From Siniperca chuatsi (lineage: Eukaryota > Chordata > Actinopteri > Centrarchiformes > Sinipercidae), in the NCBI RefSeq assembly GCF_020085105.1, contig NC_058042.1, forward strand, positions 13,081,001 through 13,145,000: DNA of 64,000 bases, read 5' to 3'. A model generated the notes under the pieces. That model was not told the DNA's origin. It saw only the letters and a program-made list of their open reading frames with translations, and searched no databases. This document shows, one piece after another, positions 1 to 11,317 of this stretch; positions within the stretch are counted from its first letter, which is position 1; each line of letters starts with the position of its first letter. A program made the position numbers and the translations under genes.

Positions 1-310
1 TTAGACGGTGTCACACTATAATGTGTCGTAGTGGAATGCCACTACATGGCATGACCATGGACGGTATAAAGGGCATGACACAGCGTGTCTGGTGTTAAAT
101 GTTTATCTAGCTGATCATAACACAATATTTCAACCAATAACATTTTTACTATAGCTTTCACTCGCTCTGGCGCGTCGATATAATATTTTTTCCATTAACG
201 TTAATTTCATGTAGTTTCCAGCCGGATTTTTTCACAGAGTCGTACAGCAATAATGACGTAACTTCCTCCTGCTAGCAAAAACAAGGGAAGCTAATTTGTT
301 AGCCACGAAA
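1..310 (+). promoter_or_regulatory. Upstream region of txnl4b
   Basis: Non-coding sequence before the txnl4b start codon. A TATAAA-like string lies near 65-70, about 245 bp before the ATG; whether it is used cannot be told. No other gene was recognised in this stretch, although the end of an upstream neighbour could lie outside the window. The final bases before the start, ending in ACGAAA then ATG, give an acceptable purine at -3. Confidence 0.35.
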
Positions 311-1305
311 ATGAGTTTGTTTTTGCCAAAATTAACTTGCAAAAAAGACATAGATGAAGTTATCAAAGGTGTAGCAGAAAAAGTATTAGTTTTGAGGTTT
401 GGGAGAGACGAAGACTCGGTTTGTCTCCATCTCGATGAGATTGTAAGCAGGACCGTTAATGCAAATAACCAAACGGCTGCTCAGTGTTAGTGTCACGACT
501 ATTTTGCCTTTTGCTAATTTGTCATTTCTGTCAATTTTAGCTGTCAAAAACTGCCCATGACCTGAGTAACATGGCATCCATCTACATCGTTGATGTGGAT
601 AAAGCTCCCATTTACACAAGATACTTTGACATCAGTTACATCCCCTCCACTGTTTTCTTTTTCAACGGACAGCACATGAAAGTGGATTATGGGTGAGTGA
701 ACGTTAACAAGGTTACTGAGGTTCCCCCCGCCGCATGTGTAATTGTCTGATAAGTAGATAATTACCCTTGTCAAAATGCTTCAAAATAGGGCAGAAACTG
801 ACAATTAATCTGCATCTCCAACATAATTTACAGAGTTAAAACCAGGGATTCTTTTTGGTATTTTTGCTTAGAAAATGACTCAAACAGTTAATCGCTTGTC
901 AAAATGGTTGCTGAATTTTCTGTTAGTTTGAATAATCCATTAATCAACTAATCGTTTCAGCTCTACATTAAGGTCATACTTTAACTAGCCAGCCCCCAGT
1001 CTGGTCATTGAACATTAAGGATGCATATCAACACATACACAAACAAACTATAAGTTACCACATATGTGCACACTGTAATACAAAAACAGTTGGTTTGACC
1101 TCATTTGGTTCATAATGGTTTTACTTGTTTCTTTTTCAGCTCCCCAGATCACACCAAGTTTGTCGGCAGCTTCAAGACCAAGCAAGATTTCAAGGATCTG
1201 ATTGAGGTCATATACAGAGGAGCCATGCGTGGAAAGATGATTGTCCAGAGTCCCATAGATCCTCAAAATATTCCCAAATATGACCTCCTCTACCATGGAA
1301 TTTAG
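311..1305 (+). CDS. txnl4b: Thioredoxin-like protein 4B, complete, 3 exons
   Basis: TXNL4B (Dim2) is a nuclear thioredoxin-fold protein of the Dim1/U5-15kD family, linked to pre-mRNA splicing. Exons by reading GT-AG borders and frame are 311-442, 541-692 and 1140-1305, summing to 450 nt, or 149 residues plus stop, the same length as I recall for human. Recognisable blocks are [12 protein letters not shown] at the start, [16 protein letters not shown] in exon 1, [20 protein letters not shown] in exon 2, and [17 protein letters not shown] and [11 protein letters not shown] in exon 3. As in the family, there is no CxxC redox pair. The start at 311 was chosen because it gives the conserved N-terminus; an in-frame ATG at 296 precedes it. 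Possible poly(A) signals AATAAA lie at 1454-1459 and 2119-2124. The gene converges on the tyrosinase-like gene. Confidence 0.95.
826..965. repeat. hAT-like MITE fragment in txnl4b intron 2
   Basis: This stretch ends in AATCGTTTCAGCT and carries repeated ATTAATC/TTAATCG motifs. It matches the terminal half of the element seen more completely at 40042-40347 and 41580-41884, so it is a partial copy of the same short non-autonomous family. Confidence 0.55.
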
Positions 1306-2606
1306 AATCACACCTGCACTGTGCGGCCTTATGATCACAATAACCACTACTGGTTGATTAACTGACAAAAAATAGCTTTGGCTTTCAGCCACTAAGCAAC
1401 CATCTGAACAGGTTTTGATATTAAAGCTGAAGTGTTTCAGATTTGGAGACTTTAATAAATATGTTAATTTCCCCATAGAAGGCAAATTACAAACAGCACA
1501 TTGCCCTTTACTTGTTCTGTTGCTATCTTTAAAGGTTCCCTGTGGAGTTTTTTTTTTATCACTATTAACGCTTTCGAGTAATGTTTTATGTGTGGCTCCC
1601 CGTTTTGACGTGATACACATTCCAGCCAGTGGTTTCACACTATTCCTCTGATCAACACATAACACGTCAAGAAATTACTACTAATACTAATTTGGAAGCT
1701 CTGTGAGACAGTGAAAAAGACTGCAATCTAGTAAATATGGATGTAAACAATGCAGGGTTTTAAACTTTTAAGAAAAAACGTTTTTGTAAATGTTTAATGA
1801 GGAAGGAAATACATTCAACACATTAAGGATACACACAATTTGTCTTGGTGAGTAACACACATATGTAAACTGACTGTAAACAACAAGAAGCTCCACAGGG
1901 CACCATTAAAGAACGTGTACACAAGAACGCTGTTTACCTAAACCTCTGGAGAATACTGTTAGTATCATGATTTTGATAAATGAGGTTCTGCAACTTTATT
2001 CAGATTTTATTTATTTCTTGTGAAAATGCAGTATCATCATCATGTTTCCCATGGAAAAGAGCTGCATATCAGCACAGAGATACAATTAATTTATCCAATG
2101 TGCATGCTTTGTTTTTATAATAAACTTTTATATTTTATCTTGCTCCATAATGTTTCCCCCTGCACCATCTCTATGTAGCCTCTATTTATGCTTTTAAAAA
2201 ACACTTTTTTGGTGTTAATGTAAACTTGACACTTTTTGTATGTAAAGAGTAGCAGGCCGTGTCTGGATTGTGTTTACAGTTATAAACTTGTATCGTCATA
2301 CAAGCATGTAGCTATATGTATTTCTCAGAGTTTTAAAGAATCCCACTAAATATTAGAAGCAGCCTCCAAAAAGACCATAAAGTTGAATCAACGCTACAAC
2401 TGAACATTATAACCTTCATGAAGGTAGGATTTATTGCAGCAACTCACTAAATAACTCACTAATAATTTCAATCAATAGATGAACCAATAGTGAAAGATCA
2501 TATATATTATATAACACCAAGTCCCATCTAAGTGATGCTGTGCTGATATAAAATAGCTGTCATTCATCTGTGCTCTGCATCTGATTCACTCTTCATCCCT
2601 TTGAAT
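1306..2606. other. 3' flanks of two convergent genes
   Basis: This spacer should hold the txnl4b 3' UTR and, from the other side, the 3' UTR of the tyrosinase-like gene. AATAAA occurs on the + strand at 1454-1459 and 2119-2124. Several open frames, including one of 205 codons on the minus strand at 1048-1665, run antisense across exon 3 and the UTR with no recognisable domain. I see no separate gene. Confidence 0.5.
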
Positions 2607-5600
2607 CTAAAGGTGTATTTCCACATTTACAGTTGTTTCCTCGCTTTCTCTCCTCCCCTCTGATGGAGGCCTGGGTGCTGCATCTTGTGAATGAGCCCCA
2701 TCAGAGGCAACATCAGCTGCTGATGATTTATCAGTGTTCCCATTCCTCTCTTTAATCCAGACTGCATACAGAGAGTTGAACCTGTTCTCAAACTGTATTC
2801 AAGGACAAAGGCACAGGAATAAGTCAGAAGTAATATGATATCATAAGTTTTCCAGTTTGGTTTAGTCGCCACCTCTGTGAGTAATCAAAAATAGGTATAA
2901 TGTTAAAAAGTGATGGCTCACCTCTGTCTGTTTCTCCTCTGTCTCAGTGTCTTGTGTTTGCCATATTTTGTCTAAATAGAGATACTGTGATTAGACAAAC
3001 ATAACTCTCCGTAATGGATATAGTCATCAAAATCTTTCTCAAATTAAATCTATTAACTTATAATTAATAATAATTCTTACCTTTGTATTTAATAGCAGCT
3101 CCAACACAAAGACAGAGCAATAAAATACTGAATACACCCAGAACAGGCCACTGCCATTGGACTCCACTGGCTGTAGATTCCTCGAGAAGCCCTAATAATG
3201 ATAGATATGTTTTTCATGTCCAGCACCATGGTATATACAGGCACAAATTATCAATTATTTTTAAATTGATTTTACAATCATCTCCACCTGCAGCCTGTCT
3301 CGCTGTCTCGTTGTTTTCGGCTCCAGAGTGATGGAGGCTGTGTTCCTTGTAGCTGTAACCCAGGCTCTGGGTATCCCTGCCCCAGTAGTAGTTGTTGGTG
3401 TATAGCGGAAAGAAGGGTGCCATGTAGGCCTGCGCTCTCTGGGCCGGATGGACCTGGTCACTGTCAGGGTAGGTCGCTTCACTGTGGTCCTGCAACCACC
3501 TCTCAAGAAGCCTTGCACCCATTAACACAGCACAGAGAATACTGTAAAAAGAACTTAAATGCACTGTGATTTTGAGCACAGCAAAAGGTGGACACCCAAA
3601 ATTGTATCTTTATTTTCAAAGATTAAATAATAGGTAAATAATTTTTCAAATTTGTCTTAAAACAATACGTGCCCTTGTGTACATTGAAACAGCATTTGGT
3701 CTTGTAATCATTGCTCCTTTCCGTACTGGCTGTGAAGAGTTCCCTTCCTAAAGCGATTTCAGTGTAAGTGGTGGGGACAAAATCCATAGTGCTTCTTTTG
3801 TGTAAAGTTCAACCAAAGCTAATATTAGGCTTTAGCAGTCTGAATTAGACAAACCAAGTGGGTATCTTCCAAAGTTATAGTCATATTAGTACCAATTTCC
3901 CGCTTTTTGTTGCTGTCAGAGCTCACCAAGGAAAGGAAGCACAAACAGGGAATTTCAAGACATTGTAGCTTTGGAAGTTATCCACCTTATTTGTCTAACA
4001 CAGACTGCAGAAGCCTCATATTCGCTGCAGCTGAACTTTATCATGGTCTGTGGATTTTGTCCCCCTTCACTTACATTGAAATCACTTTAGGAAAGGGATC
4101 TCTTCACGGCCAGTACAGAACGGAGGAATGATTACAAGATCAGAAACTGTTTCAATGTTTTCTTTGTGGCCAGTACAGTCAGGAGGAACAATTCCAGCAG
4201 CCAACAACACTTTCAGTGTACACATGGGCATGCCAGCACTGTTTTCAGATAGACTTCAAAAAATGTGAACCTATCCTTTAATGGGAATTTTATTAACAAT
4301 GAAAATCACATGACCTACTTGTCAATGAAGCTGTGATGCAGCATGAATATGGGGTCATTGGCTGCAGTGGGTACCAGAGACATAGTGCCATTGAAGTATC
4401 TGTGGACCAGGTTGTGCATTGAGGCATTCAGGTGTCGGGAATCGTCGGGAATCTCAAAACCTGACGGAGGTATTTAAAGTAGATTTAGAATTTCCTCGCC
4501 CTATTTTTGGTTATTTTACATCTTACTCTTTTATTGCTTTATGTTTTAGAATTCTTACTTGCACAAATTACAAATGGTTGAAATCCTGGTGGCAGAGATT
4601 TAAAATAAAATTCACCTGTTCTTAATAAGAAACATAATTTATGAATTAGACAATTTAACGTACCTTCTAACGTGTTCCTGAAGCTGTTCCTTGACGTTAT
4701 GTCAAATGGAGGGGTGTCAAAAAGTGGTGTTGCCATTGTGTCTTCAACATCCTCAGTGGTTGGTAGTGTTTTGTACACTGGATCCTTTCCAGGGTTGCGG
4801 ATCAGATGTGCAGGATCAGAGGCATCAGAGATGCAGATTATACCAAGACTTTGCTGAAACGGACATGTGGTCTGTGGAGAAAAGAAAGAGGAGGACATGA
4901 GTTAGAAGAAGAAAAAGCGCAGGCATTTGGAAAAGAATGAGAATGATATCTCACCTTCCACTTTGAGAAAAGGGAAGCAGTGTCTATACGACCATCTTGG
5001 CCAACTCCCCCAAAGTACTGGTTGGTGCAGATGTTGCAGTGGTTGGTTCTGCTCCAGTCCCAATATGGGATGTAGAAATCTTGGTTCCCAGTGAGCTCCC
5101 TGATATCTCTCTCAATAAAGAGCAGAAACACTCGGTGCCAGAAGATAAAAGCAGGGCCTCTGTGTGCAGCATTATTTTCAGAACCAGAGTAGCTCTTAGC
5201 TGAGTAGTAGTGCATCCATACATACAGATCATAGACATTTGTGTTGTGAAATCCATAGTTCCCGTCCACTGTTGTGTCATTGCTTGTAAGGATCATATAC
5301 CGGCTGCTGGGGCTCTGTTTTGCCAGGTGCAGGCTTGAGAGGAAGGTCTCCCTCTCAGAATCAGTCAGATCTGTTATCTCTTTCCTTTCCACATGGTGCC
5401 TTTGCAGACATTGGGGTCCTCTCCAGCCCGGGAGGCACTGACCACAGTCAAATCCATCATAGTTTCCCCAGCACGTACATACTGAATCATAGAAGGCACG
5501 AGGCCAGTTCACCCTGTAGTCCACTGGTTTTGGGAGGTCTCTTGCAGGATGTGGTGCACAGACTCCTCTCCCTGAGCTAAACCCACAAGGAGAGCCGTTC

Positions 5601-5734
5601 CAGAGAGGGCAACACATCCGAGTCTGCAGAGCCTCTGGTGTTGTACAGGGACGTGGAAACTGAGCCTGCACCCCTCTGAGGCTCATCAGATAAAGCAAAA
5701 GGACCAGGCAAAACCACTGGAGCGAAAGCAGCAT
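2607..5734 (-). CDS. Tyrosinase-like copper oxidase, complete, 7 exons
   Basis: Type 3 copper enzyme of the TYR/TYRP1/DCT family, expected to oxidise phenols in a melanosome-like or secretory compartment. Exons in coding order are 5734-4955, 4871-4664, 4460-4319, 3511-3288, 3191-3081, 2971-2922 and 2792-2607, giving 566 residues. A signal peptide spans about 1-24, followed by an EGF-like Cys cluster (30-110). CuA ligands are H175 (MHYY), H191 (AHRGPAF) and H200 (WHR); CuB ligands are H345 and H349 (MHNLVH) and H372 (LHHSF). The HH before CuB is as in tyrosinase, whereas TYRP1 and DCT have LLHT. One TM helix lies near 466-485. Introns 1-3 fall where I recall them in TYR, but the lumenal end, TM and tail occupy separate exons, and the 81-residue tail lacks the PLL...YHSL sorting end of TYR. 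The exon 4 donor GTGGAG is weak. Best read as a diverged tyrosinase paralog rather than canonical tyr. Confidence 0.88.
3681..4158. repeat. Fold-back (inverted-arm) MITE in intron 3 of the tyrosinase-like gene
   Basis: A left arm at about 3681-3792 and a right arm at about 4050-4158 are imperfect reverse complements over roughly 110 bp, both starting ACATTGAAACAG when read inward. The arms flank about 260 bp of loop. This is typical of a non-autonomous fold-back DNA element. A further non-coding stretch to about 4260 may belong to the same or a nested repeat. Confidence 0.75.
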
Positions 5735-7405
5735 GTTGGAGGAGATGGAGACAGATCACTGCTCTAATTAAGTCCCTGTAAAACATCAGGAGGATACAGC
5801 AAATTCACCAGCTTGTCACTGGCAGCTTCCTTTTAAAGGCTAAATGTCATAAGACCTTTACACTTTGATATTTATGCTGCAATATTTGAACAAGTGGTAG
5901 GTAGGCATTTCTGTGAAATCTCCAGACAGCTGTACAATTACACTGCTTTGTCTCTTACACAAGACTGTGTGTTAGATCACTGGACCAGCCAAAGAGGTTC
6001 ATCACACTGTTTCTATCCTACTACATATTCAATGTTTATGGTTAATTTTTAAACAGAATGAAAAGTGAAGGACACAGCATGTGTTATATCAGCTGTGTCA
6101 ACATAAGAATCAAAAGTTAATCTGGTTTGGTCAGTGTCCTGTGTGTGTGTGCGTCACAGAGAGAGGGAGATAGATAAAAACATAAGTGGATGTTTTACCC
6201 TGTAGTGTTATTGAGCACTATTGCAGTATTGTTTGTATCTCGTGTTGTATCCATCACTCAACAGAAGAGGCCCATTAACACGTCATGGCATGTACAGTAT
6301 ATCAGATGAAAGGTGGGAAAACACCTGATGTCCCTCGTTTTCATCTATTTCTACATATGGACATTTGTTGATGGTAATATACCATAAAATGTAGCAATGT
6401 GACAATAAAAGAGAAGAAGAAAACTGCAAGTGGATAAACAAGGCAAGTTTCAAAAGATTTTTTAAAAGGCTTTACAAATGAAAATAATTCTATAAGTTTT
6501 TAGATAAAGAGCCAAAGTCCTGTCCCACTTCTAGGTTAGCCTCTGTCCCATGTGCTTTCAGTTTAATATAATTGCCATGTAGGGTATTGTTGTCTTTCTG
6601 AAAAACAGATACTGGTATGTTCCATGCATGTTATATTCAACAGTATTACTGTTCAGTAACATTTGAGCATCGAACATCTACAAATCAGGTTAGGTTTGTT
6701 TTTTATAGTGCTTATATGGCTAAGACTAATTTTACTTTGCTTTACTTTATTTTACTATGGACAGAAAGCTTTTTAGAAATACCAATTAAAGAAACCCTTT
6801 ATGGAAAGTAATGTCTGGCTGAGAAGTGCAGTGGCTACCTTGAAAAAGGCGAGTGACTTGCCTCTGTTGAGTAGAATATGGACAGAAAACGTCATATTTC
6901 AGCTTAGAAAGAATGATAAAAGAAGCCCCCTATGAATAATTCTACCTCAGCTCTCTGTGCAAACAAAACTGTTTGTTTACAATGAAAACACACCTTTAAA
7001 CAGCATGCATCTAACAGCAAATAGGAAAAACCCTTTATTTACAAAAATAAGTAATATTGCCATTGTCTCATACAGCCATCAGGCATAGGGCATTTTGGCC
7101 CAAATGAGATCTGCGGGCAGAACTAGCAGACATTTGACCTGGCACTCCAATCAATTAGTAAATAGAAGAGGTTTCTGTGTCATTTTGTGGATTTGTGGAC
7201 ATTGCGCTTTTATTGTGAAAAACACTCTGTACAGGAAGTGTTTCTTCTTCTGGCGGATCTCGAGGAAGCGACACAGCAATGGCAGCGACCTTGTATAGAG
7301 CATGGTGTTCATAACAGTTTAGTTAGTTAACCTAAAATGCTCATATATCGACCACACGAAGTGACAGTTTGGTGTTAGTTTAGTGTCCGTTTCAAGGTGA
7401 ACATC
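5735..7405. other. Divergent intergenic region, tyrosinase-like gene and mrpl16
   Basis: This region lies between two head-to-head genes, so it should contain both promoters. No open frame resembles a protein. E-box strings CATGTG occur near 6079 and 6550, the second within CCCATGTGCT, close to the M-box bound by MITF in pigment genes; this is suggestive only. The last ~100 bp before 7406 should be mrpl16 promoter and 5' UTR. Confidence 0.45.
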
Positions 7406-10405
7406 ATGATTTCCTTCATTAAGGCTGCTGTCGGTGGATTGACCGGCATCAGTAGAGTCCATGGTCACCAAGGTAACGTTAACACAAGTTAGCTAACGTT
7501 AACGGTATTGTGACATTTTGGTTAACTAACTATAGCTAACAAAAACTAGCCCCCTTTTGGGACTGTATTTATTGCGTGTGAGTTATATATATATTTCTTT
7601 ATGTATTTGTTTAATAGGAACAGTATACATTAATAAGCGTTGCTGTAAATGTCAATTGGATATATTTTAACTGGTAGTCCCTGGACAGATGTTACATACA
7701 TGGTCACCCCAACAACAACGTAAATTCAAACAGTTATTGAAGTAGGATATAAGTATGCAGCGCAATAATATTAAGGCAATAATTAAGATAACATGTACTA
7801 TACCGAACATTATTATGCTACATTGTCAGGTACCAACCATTAACATGCAGCACAGAAGCAAATAATACACAGAGCAAGCAACACATATATAGTAAAAACA
7901 TAAATCACGTTGGCACAATAATGGTGAGGTCAAAATGACATGCAAGAACTGAGGTTTAAAACTGTTTCAGTACATAGAGATATAAGTTAGTGGTGATAAC
8001 AAGATGACAGCAAGACAAGTGCACAGAGAGACAGAAGATAGCAAGAAGATAACAAGGAGAGATGGACTTTCAGACAAAGCTGACCACCAACTAACCGTTT
8101 TTCTATCTGGAGACATAAGAACAACAGTCCCAAACAAGGACAAGTAACACCAAGGCTTAAACTCTTAACAACTGTCTCCTTAAGCTGAAAAACACATGAA
8201 GACTTAAAGTTTTTGTTTACAATACCACTTTACATCCAAGTGGGTTTTATTTTATTCATTTTATTTTATTGGCAGTTTTAGGCTGAACTTTGACAAACAT
8301 CATGTCAAGCCGTGTCAACTGCTGTTTGCTCCACAGGTCTTTTGCACAGCCACTTGAAAGTCCTCGCTGCTGGGTTGAAGACGTATGAAATCCCTCCAGA
8401 CTACAGTGGTAATCATTTGTCTTCTTGTCATTTATTTGTTATGATGTTTTAACTAATTTAAATTTTTTTTTTTTTTTACATATCATTTGATTTAACACAT
8501 AACATTGTTATATGTATGCATGTATATAGCAAAGGCGAAGACATGGGCAACAACACACCATACAAAGTTCCACAGGCCTCTGTCCTTGATTTGTAAGAAA
8601 TACCCCTGTCTGACAGTGAAAAGTTTGGCCAAAATACTGCAGTGATTCACACAGCGGTCCCAGACCTGCCCTGCTGACACGCCTGTCACGTACACCCCTC
8701 ACGGTAGTGAGAATTGGTATACCCCAGGCCCCTTTGAATAAACTCACCAGAAAGAGAGTGTTGCCACAGCGTCTATATTCACTGGATCAAAGCAGTGAAC
8801 GAGCCTCGGACACTCAGGGCAGCAGGCCCCCTCGTCTCCACCCTTCCTTGAGGTACAGAGTCCCAGACTCTAGGCGTGCACAGTGTTAACCTGCTGCTCC
8901 GAGCACCCAAGTCCTCTCACACGACTGAAAATGCAGACAATGCCAAATTGTAGTGGCAATTCTGCAGAATAAAGAAACACTCAGGACAACCACTTGTCTT
9001 TCTGTAGGTTTACTTCAAACGTCTGCAGCCAGACTCACAGCAGCAAAACATACATCAGTAATCTGCCCTGAATGAGTACCGAGGGAAAGGAGCATCAGTT
9101 ATTTATCCAGTCTTCAGGGTCAGGCTCCTCAGCCCGGGGAGAAGAGTGTCCCCTGAAGTCTGGACATAACATTCAATAGGATGTTTTGTAGTTCCATATC
9201 ATCATTATCAGTGTACTGTTCTCATCACGCAGTCCATACACTCATACACAGATCAAGTATTGACGTCAAACAATTATGTATAGCATCTGTATGTTACTAT
9301 ATCAGAGAGTCTGTTTGCTCTTTCCATTACACCAGTCTTTGGAGTTTTTGAATCTTTGTTCAAGTAGACATGCCTGATGCCGAATGTTAATGTCGTTCAT
9401 GATTCCTCACTCTTGTTTTTACCTCTGAAGATGTGGTGTTGCCGGAGAAACCCAAACTGAAGTTTGTGAACAAGGTACCTAACTTCAAAAAGGCCAAGAA
9501 AGAGATGAAGAAGCTACGGGATATCCAAGGCCCAGCTAGGGCGGCAAATACCTTCACTACAGGACAGTATGCTATTGTGGTGAGTGCATTTATCTTCTGT
9601 AAACACAGCTGTTTAGGGATATCTGACAACTGCTTCAAGCATTGAAGTCTATGAAGATTATATTACCTGCAGTAACTTGTTTTTAATATTAAACCTTAAG
9701 TAACTGTTTATCAGCAGAATCGTAATGCCAACTGTTAAATAATTCAGTCCTTACAGGATATGAGTACAAAGGGCTTAGATATTTCTTATTTCTAGTACAG
9801 AATATACACTGGAACTTTTCACTTCAGTTTTACATTTATGCAAATAAGAAGATGACTCAATCTGTTTGAGAAGTGTAATTCAACATATTATGTGACTTAA
9901 AATATTATCCAGTCTTGTGTCAGGAGCGATAGCTCTTATAACTTAGAGAAATTATCAACATTATCTTTCCACCTAACTTTCTCCCTTCATACATATGTTC
10001 TAACTTTATACTTATGCCAAGTGAAAAAAAGTGGTTAATCAGAGCATAACATTTGAAAGTGACTTCCCTCTTTCTGTCTCTCTCTCTGATGCTCAGGCGT
10101 TGGGAGGGGGCTACCTTCATTGGGGTCACATAGAGATGATTCGTCTGACCATCAACCGCAAGATGGATTCGCGGACTACATTTGCCCGCTGGCGCATCAA
10201 TGGCCCATATAAGCCCATCACACGTAAAGGTCTGGGTCAGCGCATGGGTGGGGGCAAGGGAGCCATCGACCACTATGTGACACCTGTCCGCTACGGACGT
10301 TTAATCGTAGAGGTGGGAGGAAAGGTGGAGCTGGGGGAGGTTGAGCATATCTTGATTGAAGTTGCAAAGAAGCTGCCCTTCCCTGCCAAGGTAAGATGGC
10401 AGATA

Positions 10406-10455
<50 letters not shown>

Positions 10456-11317
10456 TGCCAGTTGCTGTCTTAATAAATTTGATATAATATATTCTGAAAG
10501 AGTTTCAATTAATGTAATTTGAGGTCTTAAAGTGAAAGGTAAAGGTAGATAAAGGTAGAATCTGTTGTAAGGCTGTTGTATTAGACTGCATTAGTTTTAG
10601 CTAGGTGTTCCCCATAATCTGACAGCTGATTATATAAATGGGCTGAAGAAAAGTGGACCAGGGCCAGAGCCTTGGGGAACTCCAGTTTACTTTATAAGAA
10701 AGATTACTTCTCATAGTTATCTAGAAAGCTCTGATGAAGCCTCTTGGCAAAAGTGTAATGAATAGTTTGCCGAGATGAATGTACACAAACATGTTACACC
10801 AATGTAACTAGTAAATATATGCTACACATTGAATTTTGCCTGTGTTTACCACCTAATAACTGTTTAAACCCCTAATCAATTATAACAGTTTCTCTGCACA
10901 AAGTACCTATAAGTCTGGCTCATTTCCCTCTGCATACAACCTTTGTTGTAATACACAAAAATAAAAATATAGTTAAATCTTTTAACATTTGCTCTTGTTG
11001 GAATTAAAATGTTATGCACAACACTTTTTATCACTTTAATTATGGATTTGAAATTACTGCACTTCAGACAGTTTTTTCAAAACCCCTTGGTGTTACAATA
11101 AGTTAGTCCTATTTATTTATTTCAGGTAATGAGCAGAGAGAGCCTTGCAGCCCTGCACAAGAAGCAAGCTGATATGGAGCAGAACAACCAGAATCCCTGG
11201 ACCTTCAAGCAGATAGCGCACGGCAACATGCTGGGTATCAGGAGGGTGCTCAGCCCCTTTGACCTGCACAACCATGGATGCTTCACAGGCAAATTTCACC
11301 TCCCGGGGAGGGTGTGA
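7406..11317 (+). CDS. mrpl16: Mitochondrial large ribosomal subunit protein L16, complete, 5 exons
   Basis: Nuclear gene for the mitochondrial L16/uL16 protein, which sits near the tRNA-binding face of the large mitoribosomal subunit. Exons are 7406-7472, 8337-8408, 9431-9579, 10097-10390 and 11126-11317; they join in frame to 774 nt, or 257 residues, close to the roughly 250 known for vertebrates. Diagnostic blocks are [20 protein letters not shown] and, in exon 4, [20 protein letters not shown], the conserved L16 rRNA-binding glycine-rich loop. The N-terminus ([14 protein letters not shown]) is suitable as a mitochondrial targeting peptide. A poly(A) signal AATAAA at 11515-11520 fits the 3' end. 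Intron 4 carries a long TA repeat about 20 bp after the exon 4 donor and a LINE fragment; intron 2 holds an old LTR-like remnant. Confidence 0.95.
8490..9171 (-). mobile_element. Possible LTR-retroelement fossil (one LTR plus adjoining leader)
   Basis: Read on the minus strand, 9171-8949 begins TGTTATGTCC and ends CACTACA, with an AT-rich TATA-like stretch (GGATAAATAAC) inside: the layout of a short LTR. It is followed by non-coding leader-like sequence continuing towards 8490. No recognisable gag, pol or env segment is present in the window, so this is a broken remnant, probably a lone LTR with flank. The family cannot be assigned; a Ty3-like or retroviral origin is a guess. Confidence 0.35.
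10411..10454. repeat. (TA)n microsatellite in mrpl16 intron 4
   Basis: An uninterrupted run of TA dinucleotides of about 22 units lies about 20 bp downstream of the exon 4 splice donor. It is likely length-polymorphic. Confidence 0.95.
10556..10740 (-). mobile_element. Short LINE reverse-transcriptase fragment with repeat-end motif
   Basis: On the minus strand this encodes [17 protein letters not shown], a degraded form of the reverse-transcriptase block [13 protein letters not shown] of L2-type LINEs. The stretch at 10556-10612 (GCTGTTGTATTAGACTGCAT and following) resembles the repeat ends at about 13585-13650 and 19360-19430. It is an old, heavily truncated insertion. Confidence 0.6.

Noticed and set aside
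1048-1665. 205-codon open frame antisense to txnl4b exon 3
   Set aside because: It is the shadow of a conserved exon plus its UTR, with no independent protein features.
2607-5734. Canonical tyr, tyrp1 or dct as the identity of the tyrosinase-like gene
   Set aside because: HH at CuB excludes tyrp1 and dct; the altered tail, extra exons and neighbours argue against canonical tyr.
6545-6560. M-box-like CATGTG upstream of the tyrosinase-like gene
   Set aside because: A single E-box match about 800 bp from the start codon is expected by chance; mentioned only as context.
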